DNA of 64,000 nucleotides from UMGS1519 sp963621885. GTDB taxonomy: Bacteria; Actinomycetota; Coriobacteriia; Coriobacteriales; Eggerthellaceae. The notes under the pieces are model-generated. The model was given only the letters and a program-made list of their open reading frames with translations, was not told the origin of the DNA and did no database searches. The stretch covers positions 1-64,000 of the forward strand of contig CAVFFT010000033.1 of the NCBI GenBank assembly GCA_963621885.1. The letters are read 5' to 3'. The position numbers and the translations under genes are program-made. Of the stretch, positions 49,031 to 59,636 are shown in pieces (the first letter of the stretch is position 1; each line of letters starts with the position of its first letter).

Positions 49031-49699
49031 TCACGTCGCGTCGCCCGACTGCAGAAGGGAAATGCTCTCGCCACCCGTCGTCGCCGTGGCGCCTTCCATG
49101 ACCTGCCAGAAGTCCTTCATGCGCGCGAACACCTCGCGCAGATCGTAGTAGCCCTGATTCTCATACTGGTGCAAATCGCTCGAAACGCCACAAGCCTGCA
49201 TGCCCACGCCCTGCGCGTTGAACAGCGCCCGATACTCATGATAGGTCTGCGTAACCACGACGATGCTCTCGACGCCAAAGACGTTACGGGCGCGCCACAT
49301 GCTGTCATAGGTATTGAAGCCGCAATGATCGCAGAACACATCTTCGGAAGGAATGCCGTTATTGACGAGATAGGCCTTCATGGCCGCGACCTCGTTATAA
49401 GAGTCGTCGCCGTTATCGCCGCTCACAATCACCTTCGGCGCGACACCCTCCAAATAGAGAGTCGCCGCCACATCGAGACGGTCGCGTAGGATAGCAGACG
49501 GCGTGCCATCAGGCAAAACGGAGGCACCCAGCACAAGAATGCAGTCGGCGTCCTTCGCCTGCGCATCCTCGTCGGAGGCGAGCATGCTTCCCCCGACCAC
49601 GCAAACCCACAGGTTCACGATAAGGACAGCGGCCATCATCACACCGACAATGACCGCTGCTGCTTTTGCAACATTTCTCAGAGCGCGTATAACCACCAC
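49031..49699 (-). CDS. DUF218 (YdcF/SanA-like) envelope protein
   Basis: A 222-residue protein with one N-terminal membrane helix (AAAVIVGVMMAAVLIVNLWV) and an extracytoplasmic DUF218 domain (ADCILVLGASVLPDGTPSA; VIVSGDNGDDSYNEVAAMK). SanA-type members affect envelope barrier function in E. coli; the biochemical activity is unknown. The GTG start has a weak ribosome binding site. It is 35 bp downstream of leuS... on the same strand, possibly cotranscribed with it. Confidence 0.85.
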   Translation of the reverse strand: MVVIRALRNVAKAAAVIVGVMMAAVLIVNLWVCVVGGSMLASDEDAQAKDADCILVLGASVLPDGTPSAILRDRLDVAATLYLEGVAPKVIVSGDNGDDSYNEVAAMKAYLVNNGIPSEDVFCDHCGFNTYDSMWRARNVFGVESIVVVTQTYHEYRALFNAQGVGMQACGVSSDLHQYENQGYYDLREVFARMKDFWQVMEGATATTGGESISLLQSGDAT

Positions 49700-49734
49700 G
49701 AGAAACCTGTATCCGCCTTTCGCTTTTGGAAGCG

Positions 49735-52308
49735 CTAGTTCGCGACGATGTTCACCAGGCGACCGGCGACAACGATGACCTTGCGAATCGTCTTGCCGGC
49801 GATCAGTTCATCGACCACTGCAAGAGCCGCCTCGCGCATCTCGTCTTCCGCGGCATCGGCTGCAACCGTGATATGGCCGCGCACCTTGCCGTTCACCTGC
49901 ACCGCAAGCTCGACCTCGTCGGATTTTGCCTGTTCCGGGTCGAAGGTCGGCCACGGCTGGTCGTGAATCGAGCCTTCGCCGCCAATCGCGTCATGCCACA
50001 GCTCCTCGGCCCAATGGGGCGTGACCGGAGCCATCAGCTTGACAATCGTATCGGCCACATCGTTGCACAGCGTGCTCGCGTTGGCGCAGTTGCGGCGGCG
50101 TTCCGGATCGCGCAGACGCAGCAGTTCGGCAGCCGCATTGGCGAGCTCCATGATGGAGGCAAGCGCCGTGTTGAAGTTGTTGTTCGCGAAGTCCGTCGTG
50201 ACCTTCTCCGCCACGCGATGACGCTCGCGACGCAGCTTCTTCGACTTCTCGTGGGCATTCGTGTCATCGGCCGTCGGGTCGAAGAGGGTCTTGTCGCCCG
50301 CGCTGCACTTGAGGTCGTAGACGATGCGCCACAGGCGGTTCAGGAAACGATACATGCCCGCAAGGCCGTCCTCGTTCCACATCTTCTCTTTGTCGACCGG
50401 GCCCATGAAGAGCACGTAGGCACGCACCGCGTCGGCGCCATAGGCGGCAATCATCTTCTCGGGCGAAACGACGTTGCCCTTCGACTTGCTCATGACATCG
50501 CCGTGCTCGTCGAGCACCATGCCCTGGCACAGAAGGTTCGTGAAGGGCTCGTCGAAATTGAGCATGCCCATGTCACGCAGCACCTTCGTGAAGAAGCGGC
50601 TGTAGAGCAGATGCAGAATGGCATGCTCGATACCACCAATGTACTGGTCGACCGGCAGCCAGCTGTTCGCCTTTTCCGGGTCGAACGGCGCCTGATCGTT
50701 GTGCGGATCGGTGTAACGCATGTAATACCAGCTGCTGCAGGTGAAGGTGTCCATCGTGTCGGTCTCGCGACGCGCCGGCGCACCGCATTTCGGGCAAGTG
50801 CACTTCACAAAGCCCTCGTGCGTCGCAAGCGTCTCGCCCGCGGCAAGGTTGATGTCCTCCGGCAGCAGCACCGGCAGATCCTCTTCGGGAACCGGCACGA
50901 CGCCGCAGTGCTCGCAGTGGATCGCGGGGATGGGGTTGCCCCAGTAGCGCTGACGGGAAATGAGCCAGTCGCGCAAGCGGAATTCCACCTTGCGACGGCC
51001 ACGACCCTGGCGCTCAAGCTCGGCGACGATAGCCGCTTCGCCTTCGGAATGCTTGCCACCGCGCATGCCCGTGTACGGGCCGGACTGCACGAGCGTGCCT
51101 TCCGCCGCCATGGCGCATTCCCAATCGACACTCGTCACGACACGACCCTGCTCATCCTTGAGCTGGTCGAACAGCGGATCGCCGTCCTCCAGGATGATGG
51201 GGATGATGGGCAGGTCGTATTTCTTCGCGAACTCGAAGTCGCGCTGGTCGCCACACGGCACAGCCATGACCGCGCCGGTGCCGTAGTCGGCGACAACATA
51301 GTCGGCCACCCAAACGGGCACCTTCTCGCCATTCACGGGGTTCATCACGTAACGCCCGGTGAAGACGCCATGCTTTTCGTGATCGCCCTGCGCGCGCTCG
51401 ACCGCCGTCACCTTCGCGGAAGCCTCGATGAGGTCGATCACGGCCTGCTCGTTCGGCATGCCGGCGACCATCTCGCGCAGCGGCTTGTATTCCGGCGCCA
51501 CCACGAAGAAGCTGCAGCCGAACAGCGTGTCGGCGCGGGTGGTGAACACCGTGATGTAATCGTCGTCCGTCGGATTCTCCGGCGCGTTGCCGTCCTTGTC
51601 GCACAGAAGGAATTCAACCTCGGCGCCTTCGGAACGGCCGATCCAGTTCGCCTGCTGCTGCTTGACGCGCTCCGGCCAGCCGGTGAGCTTGTCGAGGTCG
51701 TCGAGCAGCTCCTGCGCGTAATCGGTGATCTTGAAATACCACTGCGTCAGATCGCGCTTCTGCACTTCGGAATCGCAACGCCAGCAGCGTCCTTCGATGA
51801 CCTGCTCATTCGCAAGCACGGTCTCGCAACCGGGGCACCAGTTCACCGGGTTCTCGCGACGCTCAACGAGGCCGCGCTCCCAGAACTTGAGGAAAATCCA
51901 CTGGCCCCAGCGGTAATACTCGGGGTCGCAGGCGACGACCTTGCGGTCCCAGTCATACGAGAAGCCCATGCGCTTGAAGCTCGCCTGCTGGGTCGCGATA
52001 TTCTGGTAGGTCCACTTCGCCGGATGCGTCTTGTGCTTGATGGCGGCATTTTCCGCCGGCAGGCCAAAGGCGTCCCAGCCCATCGGATGCAACACGTTGT
52101 AACCATTCATGCGGGCATAGCGTGCCGCCACGTCACCGTAGGTGTAGTTGCTCACATGACCCATGTGAATGTCACCCGAAGGATACGGGAACATCTCGAG
52201 AACGTACTTGTTCGGCTTGTCGGAATCCTGCCGAACCTTGTCCTGTCCGTTCTGCTCCCAGGTATCCTGCCAGCGCGGTTCTATCTCATGCGGATTGTAA
52301 TCTTCCAT
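49735..52308 (-). CDS. leuS: Leucyl-tRNA synthetase
   Basis: Charges tRNA-Leu. A class I synthetase of 857 aa with HIGH-type [12 protein letters not shown], a CP1 editing domain in the middle ([15 protein letters not shown]), and KMSKS as [11 protein letters not shown]. The ATG at 52308 is preferred since AGGAA lies 8 bases before it. No T-box leader fits in the 55-bp gap to guaB. Confidence 0.98.
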   Translation of the reverse strand: MEDYNPHEIEPRWQDTWEQNGQDKVRQDSDKPNKYVLEMFPYPSGDIHMGHVSNYTYGDVAARYARMNGYNVLHPMGWDAFGLPAENAAIKHKTHPAKWTYQNIATQQASFKRMGFSYDWDRKVVACDPEYYRWGQWIFLKFWERGLVERRENPVNWCPGCETVLANEQVIEGRCWRCDSEVQKRDLTQWYFKITDYAQELLDDLDKLTGWPERVKQQQANWIGRSEGAEVEFLLCDKDGNAPENPTDDDYITVFTTRADTLFGCSFFVVAPEYKPLREMVAGMPNEQAVIDLIEASAKVTAVERAQGDHEKHGVFTGRYVMNPVNGEKVPVWVADYVVADYGTGAVMAVPCGDQRDFEFAKKYDLPIIPIILEDGDPLFDQLKDEQGRVVTSVDWECAMAAEGTLVQSGPYTGMRGGKHSEGEAAIVAELERQGRGRRKVEFRLRDWLISRQRYWGNPIPAIHCEHCGVVPVPEEDLPVLLPEDINLAAGETLATHEGFVKCTCPKCGAPARRETDTMDTFTCSSWYYMRYTDPHNDQAPFDPEKANSWLPVDQYIGGIEHAILHLLYSRFFTKVLRDMGMLNFDEPFTNLLCQGMVLDEHGDVMSKSKGNVVSPEKMIAAYGADAVRAYVLFMGPVDKEKMWNEDGLAGMYRFLNRLWRIVYDLKCSAGDKTLFDPTADDTNAHEKSKKLRRERHRVAEKVTTDFANNNFNTALASIMELANAAAELLRLRDPERRRNCANASTLCNDVADTIVKLMAPVTPHWAEELWHDAIGGEGSIHDQPWPTFDPEQAKSDEVELAVQVNGKVRGHITVAADAAEDEMREAALAVVDELIAGKTIRKVIVVAGRLVNIVAN

Positions 52309-52372
52309 GCCACACATTCCTGTCGTGTCGTATGCTTTCGCCTGAACGCCTTATTAAGGCCTGGTCAAAGGC

Positions 52373-53893
52373 TTAATTGGTAGCCAGCGACGCGTACGGC
52401 GCCTTCTCCTTCTTCAGAACGTCATGCGCTCCGCCCTCAACGATGCTCGTGGAGCTCACCACGGTCAGCTTCGCCTTCTGCTGCAGCTCGGGAATGGTAA
52501 GAGCGCCGCAGTTGCACATGGTCGAGCGAACCTTCGCGAGCGTCGCGGAGACGTTGTCCTTCAGGCTGCCCGCGTAGGGAACATAGGAATCGACGCCCTC
52601 TTCGAAGGTGAGGCCCTTCTTCGAGCCGCCAAGGTCGTAGCGCTGCCAGTTGCGGGCGCGCGAGGAACCTTCGCCCCAGTATTCCTTCATGTAGGTGCCG
52701 TTGACGTTCACGCGGTTCGTCGGGCTTTCGTCGAAGCGGGCAAAGTAGCGGCCGAGCATCACGAAGTCGACGCCCATCGCAAGGGCGAGCGTGATGTGAT
52801 GGTCGTAAACGATGCCGCCGTCGGAGCAGATGGGCACATAGATGCCGGTCTCCTCGAAGTACTTGTCGCGCTCGCGGGCCACGTCGATGACCGCCGTCGC
52901 CTGGCCACGGCCGATGCCCTTCTGCTCACGGGTGATGCAGATGGAGCCGCCGCCGATGCCGATCTTGATGAAGTCGGCGCCCGCGTCAGCGAGGAAGCGG
53001 AAGCCTTCGCCGTCAACGACGTTGCCGGCGCCCACGCGCACGGTGTTGCCGTAATGCTCGCGAATCCAGTCAATGGTGCGGCTCTGCCATTCCGAGAAGC
53101 CCTCGGAGCTGTCGATGCAGAGCACGTCGGCACCCGCCTCGACCAGCGCAGGCACGCGCTCGGCGTAGTCGCGGGTGTTGATGCCGGCGCCCACCATGTA
53201 GCACTTGTGGGAGTCGAGCAGCTCAAGCGGGTTCTCCTTGTGGTTGTCGTAATCCTTGCGGAAGACGAGGCCGACCAGATGGTCGTCGCCGTTGACAATC
53301 GGGAGGCAGTTGAGCTTGTGGTCCCAGATGATGTCGTTCGCGGTCTTCAGTGAGATGCCCTCTTCCGCGGTCACGAGCGCTTCGCGCGGGGTCATGAAGC
53401 TCGAAACGAGCTCGGTGGTGTCCATGCGGGAAATGCGATAGTCGCGGCTGGTCACGATGCCCAGCAGCTTGCCCGTTGCGGTTCCGTCCTCGGTGACCGG
53501 CATCGTCGAATGTCCGTACAGCTCCTTGAGCTCGAGGACGTCGGCAAGCGTGAAATCGGGCTTCAGGTTGCAATCGCTCTTCACGAAGCCTGCCTTGTAG
53601 TCCTTCACCGCGCGGACCATTGCGGCCTGGCTTTCGATGGACTGGCTGCCGTAGATGAAGGAAAGGCCGCCCTCAGTCGCCAGGGCCACAGCCATCCTGT
53701 CGTCGGAAACCGACTGCATGATGGCGGAAACCATCGGGATGTTCAGAGAGATCTCGGGTTCTTCTCCCCGCTTATAACGAACGAGCGGGGTTTTCAGGCT
53801 GACCCGCTCAGGGATGCATTCCGAAGATGAATACCCCGGCACAAGAAGGTATTCGTTAAAGGTGCGCGAGGGTTCTTCATAAATAAATGCCAT
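52373..53893 (-). CDS. guaB: IMP dehydrogenase, unusual Tritrichomonas-like type
   Basis: GuaB oxidises IMP to XMP with NAD+, the committed step to GTP. The 506-residue barrel carries two CBS domains (about 105-225). The catalytic loop is [20 protein letters not shown] with Cys319, and the mobile flap is [13 protein letters not shown] with Arg418 and Tyr419. Usual bacterial GuaB reads GPGSICTTRxVAGVGxPQ, so this is a divergent subtype. From memory it closely follows the enzyme of Tritrichomonas foetus, including residue numbers. A -10-like TACAAT lies about 50 bases upstream but the -35 is poor. Confidence 0.96.
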   Translation of the reverse strand: MAFIYEEPSRTFNEYLLVPGYSSSECIPERVSLKTPLVRYKRGEEPEISLNIPMVSAIMQSVSDDRMAVALATEGGLSFIYGSQSIESQAAMVRAVKDYKAGFVKSDCNLKPDFTLADVLELKELYGHSTMPVTEDGTATGKLLGIVTSRDYRISRMDTTELVSSFMTPREALVTAEEGISLKTANDIIWDHKLNCLPIVNGDDHLVGLVFRKDYDNHKENPLELLDSHKCYMVGAGINTRDYAERVPALVEAGADVLCIDSSEGFSEWQSRTIDWIREHYGNTVRVGAGNVVDGEGFRFLADAGADFIKIGIGGGSICITREQKGIGRGQATAVIDVARERDKYFEETGIYVPICSDGGIVYDHHITLALAMGVDFVMLGRYFARFDESPTNRVNVNGTYMKEYWGEGSSRARNWQRYDLGGSKKGLTFEEGVDSYVPYAGSLKDNVSATLAKVRSTMCNCGALTIPELQQKAKLTVVSSTSIVEGGAHDVLKKEKAPYASLATN

Positions 53894-54367
53894 ACATTCC
53901 CCTTCCGGTCATTTTCCTGATTCTTGGTCTTGTCGCGTATTGTACGACGATTGAATTGTTTTGCCCCACGCTTTCGGCGGATTCATGGGATAGGTACAGC
54001 TCGTTCGCGAACGGGGCAAACAAGACGCCGAAATGCCCCATTTCTCGGACGGCCGAACGCTTTTTGATCAATCGTTCGGGCGTCCGGTCGGGCGGGCGGC
54101 TGGCGAAGCCTATGCCCGAGCGTCCTTCCATCCGAAGACCGGGCGGGCGTCCGGTCGGGCCAGCGCCCGAGTGTCCTCCCATTCGAACAAGCAACGGCCT
54201 CCCGTCGAGCCTGCGCCCGAGTGTCCTTCCACTGGTGCCAAAGTGCGGGAAAGGGCGCCCTCCCAAAAGGAAAGCGCCCCATATTCTCTCTTGGCTTGCC
54301 ACGCCCGTCTGAATCGGCTCGAGCCGACCCGAAGCGACGACGCGACATCGGCCGCAGCGGAAATCGC
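53894..54367. other. 474-bp gap with a degenerate repeat
   Basis: No gene is supported between ilvE (stop 54368) and the guaB start. The guaB end is AT-rich (promoter side). The middle holds a degenerate 50-51-bp tandem repeat (54114-54250). The ilvE side has a weak terminator-like stem GGGCGC / GCGCCC at about 54253-54279. Confidence 0.5.
54114..54250. repeat. Degenerate tandem repeat, about three 50-51-bp units
   Basis: GCCCGAG[C/T]GTCCTTCCA-like starts occur at 54114, 54165 and 54215. The best match is GCCCGAGTGTCCT in units 2 and 3. Unit internals have diverged. On the minus strand the repeat keeps a frame open with ~17-residue periodicity, but there is no ribosome binding site. Confidence 0.75.
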
Positions 54368-55405
54368 TTAAGCGATCTTCACCACCCAGCCATGCTTGTC
54401 CTCGACCGCGCCGGTCTGAATGCCCGTCAGCGTCGAACGCAGCTTGGCCATCACCGGACCGGAGGTCTTCTCGCCGTCGGGGAAGGTCACGTTGCCGTAG
54501 GTCTCAGACTCGATGTGGCCCACCGGCGAAATGACGGCAGCGGTGCCGCACAGGCCGCACTCGACGAAGTCGCCCGCCACGAGCTCGGCGTACTTCACCG
54601 GGCGCTCGATGACGTTCATGCCGAGGTCCTTCGCCACCTGGACAAGCGAACGACGGGTGATGGACGGCAGGATGGAGTTCGTCGCGGACTGCGGAACAAC
54701 GAGGTTGCCCTGCTTGTCGACGAGCAGAATGTTCGCGCCGCCGGTCTCCTCAACGTAGGTGCGCGTAGCGGAGTCGAGATAGAGGTTCTCGGAATAGCCG
54801 TTCGCATGCGCGACCTCGTAGGGATGGAGGCTCATCGCGTAGTTCAGGCCCGCCTTGATGTCGCCCGTGCCACGCGGTGCCGCGCGGTCGTAGTCGGCAA
54901 CGGTAATCGTGATGGCCTCGTCGCCGCCCTTGAAGTAGGGGCCAACCGGGGTCACGAGGATGCGGAACTGGTATTCAGTTGCCGGCTTCACGCCAATGAC
55001 AACGCCCGTGGCGAACATGTAGGGGCGCACGTACAGCGTCGCGCCCGAACCAAACGGCGGAACCCAAGACTCGTTGGCCTTGACGACCATCTTCACCGCT
55101 TCGATGAACTTGTCTTCCGGGAAGGGAGGCATCACGAGGCGCTTTGCGGAGTCCTGCATGCGCTGGGCGTTCATGTCGGGGCGGAAGCAGACGATGTCGC
55201 CCGTTTCCGTGGTGTAAGCCTTCAGGCCTTCGAAGACCTCCTGGCAGTAATGCAGGATGCCGGAGCACTCGCTCAGGGTGACGGTGTGATCGGTGGTCAG
55301 ACCGCCCTCTTCCCAGGCGCCGTCCTTGTAGTTGCACACGTAGCTGTACGAAGTTTCGCGGTAGCCAAAATCGAGGCTGCCCCAATCAAGATTCTGCTTG
55401 GTCAA
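54368..55405 (-). CDS. ilvE: Branched-chain amino acid aminotransferase
   Basis: A PLP fold-type IV enzyme of 345 aa that makes or degrades Leu, Ile and Val. Group II features are YCQEVFEGLKAY, FRPDMNAQRM, the PLP-lysine region GTGDIKAGLNYA, and TYVEETGGANIL. The TTG start at 55405 is preferred (GGGAGA 8 bases before); the open frame extends 8 codons further without a ribosome binding site. Confidence 0.96.
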   Translation of the reverse strand: MTKQNLDWGSLDFGYRETSYSYVCNYKDGAWEEGGLTTDHTVTLSECSGILHYCQEVFEGLKAYTTETGDIVCFRPDMNAQRMQDSAKRLVMPPFPEDKFIEAVKMVVKANESWVPPFGSGATLYVRPYMFATGVVIGVKPATEYQFRILVTPVGPYFKGGDEAITITVADYDRAAPRGTGDIKAGLNYAMSLHPYEVAHANGYSENLYLDSATRTYVEETGGANILLVDKQGNLVVPQSATNSILPSITRRSLVQVAKDLGMNVIERPVKYAELVAGDFVECGLCGTAAVISPVGHIESETYGNVTFPDGEKTSGPVMAKLRSTLTGIQTGAVEDKHGWVVKIA

Positions 55406-55471
55406 CGCTATCGTCTCCCTTTGTCGCACGTTATATGTTCTGAATGGCGGGTATTTTACTACTCAGCCTTG

Positions 55472-56896
55472 TTACACCAATGTTAAAAACGCCAGATAGC
55501 CCTTTTTCGCCTCATAGAGGTCGGCTTTGCTCGTGACCTCCCACGGCGCATGCATCGAGAGCACCGAAACACCCGAGTCGATGACGTCCATGCCGTACTT
55601 CGCGAGGATGTAGGCGATGGTGCCGCCACCACCCGCGTCGACCTTGCCAAGCTCCGCCGTCTGGTACGACACATTCGCGTCGTCCATGACGCGACGGATG
55701 CGAGCGATGTATTCTGCATTCGCATCGTTGCTGCCGCTCTTGCCACGCGCGCCGGTGAATTTGTTGAACACGAGGCCGCGTCCCAGGTACGCGGAATTCT
55801 TCGCCTCGAAGACACTCGGATACAGGGGGTCAAAGCCGGCGGACACGTCGCTCGAAAGCATCGCCGAATTCGCGAGCGCACGGCGAAGGGGCAGGTCGCC
55901 CGCCTGTCCGGCAAGGTCCATGACCTCGGCAACCATGTTCTCGAAGAAGAGGCTCGTCATGCCCGTTGCGCCGACGCTGCCAATCTCCTCCTTGTCGACC
56001 AGCAGGCAGATGGCCGTGCGAGCGAGCTTCTTCGGAGCCTCAAGCTGCGCAACGAGGCTCGTGTAGGCGCAAGAGCGATCGTCCTGGCCATAGCCGAGCA
56101 CCATGGAGCGGTCGAAACCGCATTCGCGCGCGGGACCAGCCGGCACTACTTCAAGTTCGGCGGAAAGGAAGTCCTCTTCGCTGATCTGGTATTTCTCTTT
56201 CAGGATCTCGAGCAGGCGCGCCTTCACCGGCTCCTTGAGCGGCGTTCCAGCGGCCTCGCCATCAGCGGCTTCGCCATCGGCGGAATCAGACGCCGGCCAG
56301 CTTCCGCACAGGACATCGAGGTCTTCGCCATCGACGATTTTCGCGGTCGCGCGCTTCATCTGCTCTTCGCCGAGATGCGGCAGGATATCCGTTATCACGA
56401 AAGCGGGATCGCCCGCATCCTCGCCCACATTCACCTGTGCGATGCTGCCATCGGTCTTCGCGACGACGCCGTGAATGGCAAGCGGCAGCGTGACCCACTG
56501 GTACTTCTTGATGCCGCCGTAGTAGTGGGTGTCGAAGAGGGCAAAGCCGCCGTTTTCGTACAGCGGGTTCTGCTTGATGTCGAGGCGCGGCGAGTCGATG
56601 TGCGCGCCCAGAATGTTGAAGCCGCGCTCAAGCGGCAGCTCGCCGATCTGGACAAGCATGATGGACTTCCCGCAGTTGTCGACGAACACGCGGTCGCCAG
56701 GACGCAGCTTCGCTCCCCGCTCACGCGCCTCTTCGAGGCTGATGTAGCCGGCCTTCCGCGCCATCTTGATCGCGGTGGCGCAGCATTCGCGCTCGGTCTT
56801 GTTGTTCGAGATGAAATCGATGTAGCCGGCCGCCAGCTTCTCCAGCTGCGCGAGGTCGGCCTCGTCGTATTTCTTCCATGCGTTTTCGCGTTCCAT
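55472..56896 (-). CDS. M18-family aminopeptidase
   Basis: A zinc aminopeptidase of 474 aa, close to the family's 430-480. It has the M18 N-terminal helical part, the metal-site block NILGAHIDSPRLDIKQNPLY, the catalytic DKEEIGS and the later HAPWEVTSK. A low-complexity insert (residues about 200-220, ADGEAADGEAAGTPLKEP) lies before the second half. The ATG at 56896 follows AAAGGCGG. It probably recycles peptides in the cytosol. Confidence 0.93.
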   Translation of the reverse strand: MERENAWKKYDEADLAQLEKLAAGYIDFISNNKTERECCATAIKMARKAGYISLEEARERGAKLRPGDRVFVDNCGKSIMLVQIGELPLERGFNILGAHIDSPRLDIKQNPLYENGGFALFDTHYYGGIKKYQWVTLPLAIHGVVAKTDGSIAQVNVGEDAGDPAFVITDILPHLGEEQMKRATAKIVDGEDLDVLCGSWPASDSADGEAADGEAAGTPLKEPVKARLLEILKEKYQISEEDFLSAELEVVPAGPARECGFDRSMVLGYGQDDRSCAYTSLVAQLEAPKKLARTAICLLVDKEEIGSVGATGMTSLFFENMVAEVMDLAGQAGDLPLRRALANSAMLSSDVSAGFDPLYPSVFEAKNSAYLGRGLVFNKFTGARGKSGSNDANAEYIARIRRVMDDANVSYQTAELGKVDAGGGGTIAYILAKYGMDVIDSGVSVLSMHAPWEVTSKADLYEAKKGYLAFLTLV

Positions 56897-57150
56897 AGTC
56901 CGCCTTTCGCCCGTATTGCACTCACCGCGCATTATACCCACGCATTGAGATGGGTTTATGAACGGGTGGCCGTTTGTGGAGCGCGCGGGAAAAGCCGACA
57001 CGGAAATGGAGCGAAGGTACGATTGGAAGTGACGACCAATGGAAAAGCGGCAGCCGATGGCGCCAAGCGAAAGCCCGTCACGAGTGCGTTTCGGCTTTCT
57101 CGTCCATCCGTGGTAAGGTTCCCCCAGAACCGCCTCTGGATGGGATGCCA

Positions 57151-59562
57151 ATGACTGCAAGCTTCGACATACGCTTTCTGGTCATGCACGACCCCTGCAT
57201 GCCGTCCTGCCGTGTACCCGTTGGCGCGGTTCCCGCAGGCAGCGAGGTAACGCTGCGCTTGTGGGCAAATCCTGACACGGGCGGCGCCATCAACAAAGCA
57301 TGGCTCGCCGTGGGGACACCCTGCGCGAACAGCGAGGGACTTTCCTGGGAATTCGAAGCGCTCGCGCGCGATGGCGAAGGCTTTCGCGCCGTTATCCACA
57401 CGCCCGAGACGCCCACCGCGCTCTTCTACTTCTTCGCGCTTGAGCTCGTGGATGGCTCTCTCGCCTGCTACGTGCCGCAGCGAGACGCCCGCTCGACGGC
57501 GGGCGAACTGCATCTGATTTCAGGCGTCAGCTTGAGCGAGCTTATGACCAGCCCGGATGTGCTCGAACAAGAATTGAGCGGCAGCCTGCCCACTGACGGA
57601 CTCGCGTTTCAGGTCACGTGCTACGAGCCTTCGTTCACCACGCCTGACTGGCTTGCCGGAGCGGTGATGTATCAGGTTTTCCCCGACCGCTTTGCACGCG
57701 GTGGACATGGAGTGCACACGGCGGGAATCGAGGCGCATCGCACCAAGGGCCGCCCCGTCCATCTGCATGAAGAGTGGAATGCGCCGCTTGTTTGGGATGC
57801 GGATGGCGCCTACGATCCGCTCGAATTCTATGGCGGCACGCTCGAGGGCATTCGCGAAAAGCTGCCCTATCTCGCGAATCTCGGTGTGGAGGTGCTCTAC
57901 CTCAACCCCATTTTCGAGGCGCGCTCGTACCATCGCTACGACACCGCCGATTACGAGCACGTGGACCCGCTGCTCGGAAGCGACGACGATTTCCGCACGC
58001 TCGCGCAAGAGGCGCGCGAGCTGGGCATACGCATCGTCCTTGATGCGGTGCTTTCCCACACGGGCGCCGACAGCCGCTATTTCAAGGCGGGCGGCAATTA
58101 TCCCGAATCGGGTGCCGCGGAAGACGAGGCCTCCCCGTATCGGGACTGGTACGACTTTGCGCACCCGAATGGAGACAAGGCGCCTTACCGCTGCTGGTGG
58201 GGCGACCCGAGCCTGCCCGAGGTCGACGAGCGCAACCCCTCATGGCAGCGCTACATTCTGGGCGAGGCGCAAGGCGAAGGCGAGTGGACGACCGGCACGC
58301 GTGAGTACGCGAGCGATGAAACAGCAGCCTCCCTGGCGGATAGCAGCGCGGCGCATGGGAACGCAGCGGACGATGACACAATGCACGGCGACACGGCGCA
58401 TGGCAACGCAGCGGTTGGCGGCACGGCACGCGGCAACACGGGGATACTCGGGCGCTGGCTTGCCGGCGGCGCTTCGGGATACCGTCTCGATGTGGCCGAC
58501 GAATTGCCTGATGACGTACTTGAACGTATCCGTCAATCCGTCCACGCTGTCAATCCCGATGCGGCGATTATTGGCGAAGTCTGGGAAGACGCCACGAACA
58601 AGCGCAGCTATGGGCATTGGCGCCGCTTCGCTTTGGGGCGATCCCTCGACTCAGTGATGAACTATCCCCTGCGCGAGACGCTTCTTGATTTCGCCATTGA
58701 AGCCATCGACGCATGGCAGCTTGCCACCTTCTTGAAGAGACAGCACGCCAACTATCCGCCGGCCTTGTACGCCTGCCTCATGAACCTGATGTCATCGCAT
58801 GATGTCGAACGCCAACGCAGCGTGCTTGCCTTGGGACGATCAATACGCCACCTTCCCCGTGCGCAGCAAGCGAAAATGGTGACATCAATCACATCTAACC
58901 AGGACAAACAGGGCGCAGCACTCCAGCGCCTGCTCGCAGGGCTGCTCTACGCGCTGCCCGGCATGCCGTGTCTCTATTACGGTGACGAGAAGGGAATGCA
59001 GGGCGGCGCCGATCCGTTTTGCCGCGCGCCCTTCCCCAGCAGCGGCGAGAGCGAGACGACGAGCGAATACGATGCAGAAGGCGGAAGCGCCAGGCCTCGC
59101 ACCGACCTGGGATGCGATCTCACGCGCTTCTACCAAAAACTTGGGCAGCTTCGCCAAGGGAACGCAACATTGCGCAAGGGTTCGATGGGATGCCTCGCCC
59201 TCGGCGCAGATGCGCTTTGCATCTGCCGCGCGATTGAAACCGGCCCTAAAAACGCGGCGGCGTTCGAAAACAAAACGCCCCTCATCCTCGCCTGTGTCAA
59301 CCGCGGTGCAGAACCACTCGACACCCTTATCGACCTCGCCGCGCTTTTACCCGCCCAACCGAACAAGCGGCAAGACGGGTGCTTCCGTCTTCTCTGGTCA
59401 TCGCGCGATATCGCCAACCTCTCAGCGCCAGAAAACACCGCAGGGGAAACGCCTCTGCGCTTCCCCTGCGAAAACGGCCTCATTCGCGTCCGTATTCCTG
59501 CCGCATCGTGCGTCTATCTCGAAAGCGCACCGCTGGACGCGCCACACCCAACTCGCAAGTAG
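57151..59562 (+). CDS. GH13 alpha-glucan hydrolase (neopullulanase/maltogenic-amylase-like)
   Basis: A cytosolic glycoside hydrolase of 803 aa with no signal peptide. The entry motif is VMYQVFPDRFARG; GH13 region I is DAVLSHTG; region II GYRLDVAD holds nucleophile Asp447; region III IIGEVWED holds acid/base Glu476; region IV SSHDVE holds Asp551. An N-terminal beta-sandwich (about 1-130) suits the neopullulanase/cyclomaltodextrinase group. Between regions I and II (401-430) is a six-fold five-residue repeat. ATG 57151 has GGATGGG 6 bases upstream; ATG 57145 is the alternative. It is convergent with glgP, pointing to glycogen or maltodextrin use. Confidence 0.93.
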   Translation: MTASFDIRFLVMHDPCMPSCRVPVGAVPAGSEVTLRLWANPDTGGAINKAWLAVGTPCANSEGLSWEFEALARDGEGFRAVIHTPETPTALFYFFALELVDGSLACYVPQRDARSTAGELHLISGVSLSELMTSPDVLEQELSGSLPTDGLAFQVTCYEPSFTTPDWLAGAVMYQVFPDRFARGGHGVHTAGIEAHRTKGRPVHLHEEWNAPLVWDADGAYDPLEFYGGTLEGIREKLPYLANLGVEVLYLNPIFEARSYHRYDTADYEHVDPLLGSDDDFRTLAQEARELGIRIVLDAVLSHTGADSRYFKAGGNYPESGAAEDEASPYRDWYDFAHPNGDKAPYRCWWGDPSLPEVDERNPSWQRYILGEAQGEGEWTTGTREYASDETAASLADSSAAHGNAADDDTMHGDTAHGNAAVGGTARGNTGILGRWLAGGASGYRLDVADELPDDVLERIRQSVHAVNPDAAIIGEVWEDATNKRSYGHWRRFALGRSLDSVMNYPLRETLLDFAIEAIDAWQLATFLKRQHANYPPALYACLMNLMSSHDVERQRSVLALGRSIRHLPRAQQAKMVTSITSNQDKQGAALQRLLAGLLYALPGMPCLYYGDEKGMQGGADPFCRAPFPSSGESETTSEYDAEGGSARPRTDLGCDLTRFYQKLGQLRQGNATLRKGSMGCLALGADALCICRAIETGPKNAAAFENKTPLILACVNRGAEPLDTLIDLAALLPAQPNKRQDGCFRLLWSSRDIANLSAPENTAGETPLRFPCENGLIRVRIPAASCVYLESAPLDAPHPTRK
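58351..58440 (+). repeat. In-frame microsatellite, six 15-nt units inside the GH13 gene
   Basis: Ninety bases encode six five-residue units (AHGNA, ADDDT, MHGDT, AHGNA, AVGGT, ARGNT) directly before the region II strand. Units 1 and 4 are nearly identical at DNA level (GCGCATGGGAACGCA, GCGCATGGCAACGCA). Reading frame is kept. Confidence 0.85.
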
Positions 59563-59636
59563 CTTCCTGCCCACACAGCAAGCGAAACCTCGACCGCGCG
59601 CCCAAAGCGCCCGGTAACAACGCAGCGCAAACCAGC

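Noticed and set aside
53877..54302. A 141-codon minus-strand frame with about 17-residue periodicity
   Set aside because: It overlaps the guaB start and promoter region, has a GTG start without a ribosome binding site, and its periodicity comes from the DNA repeat.
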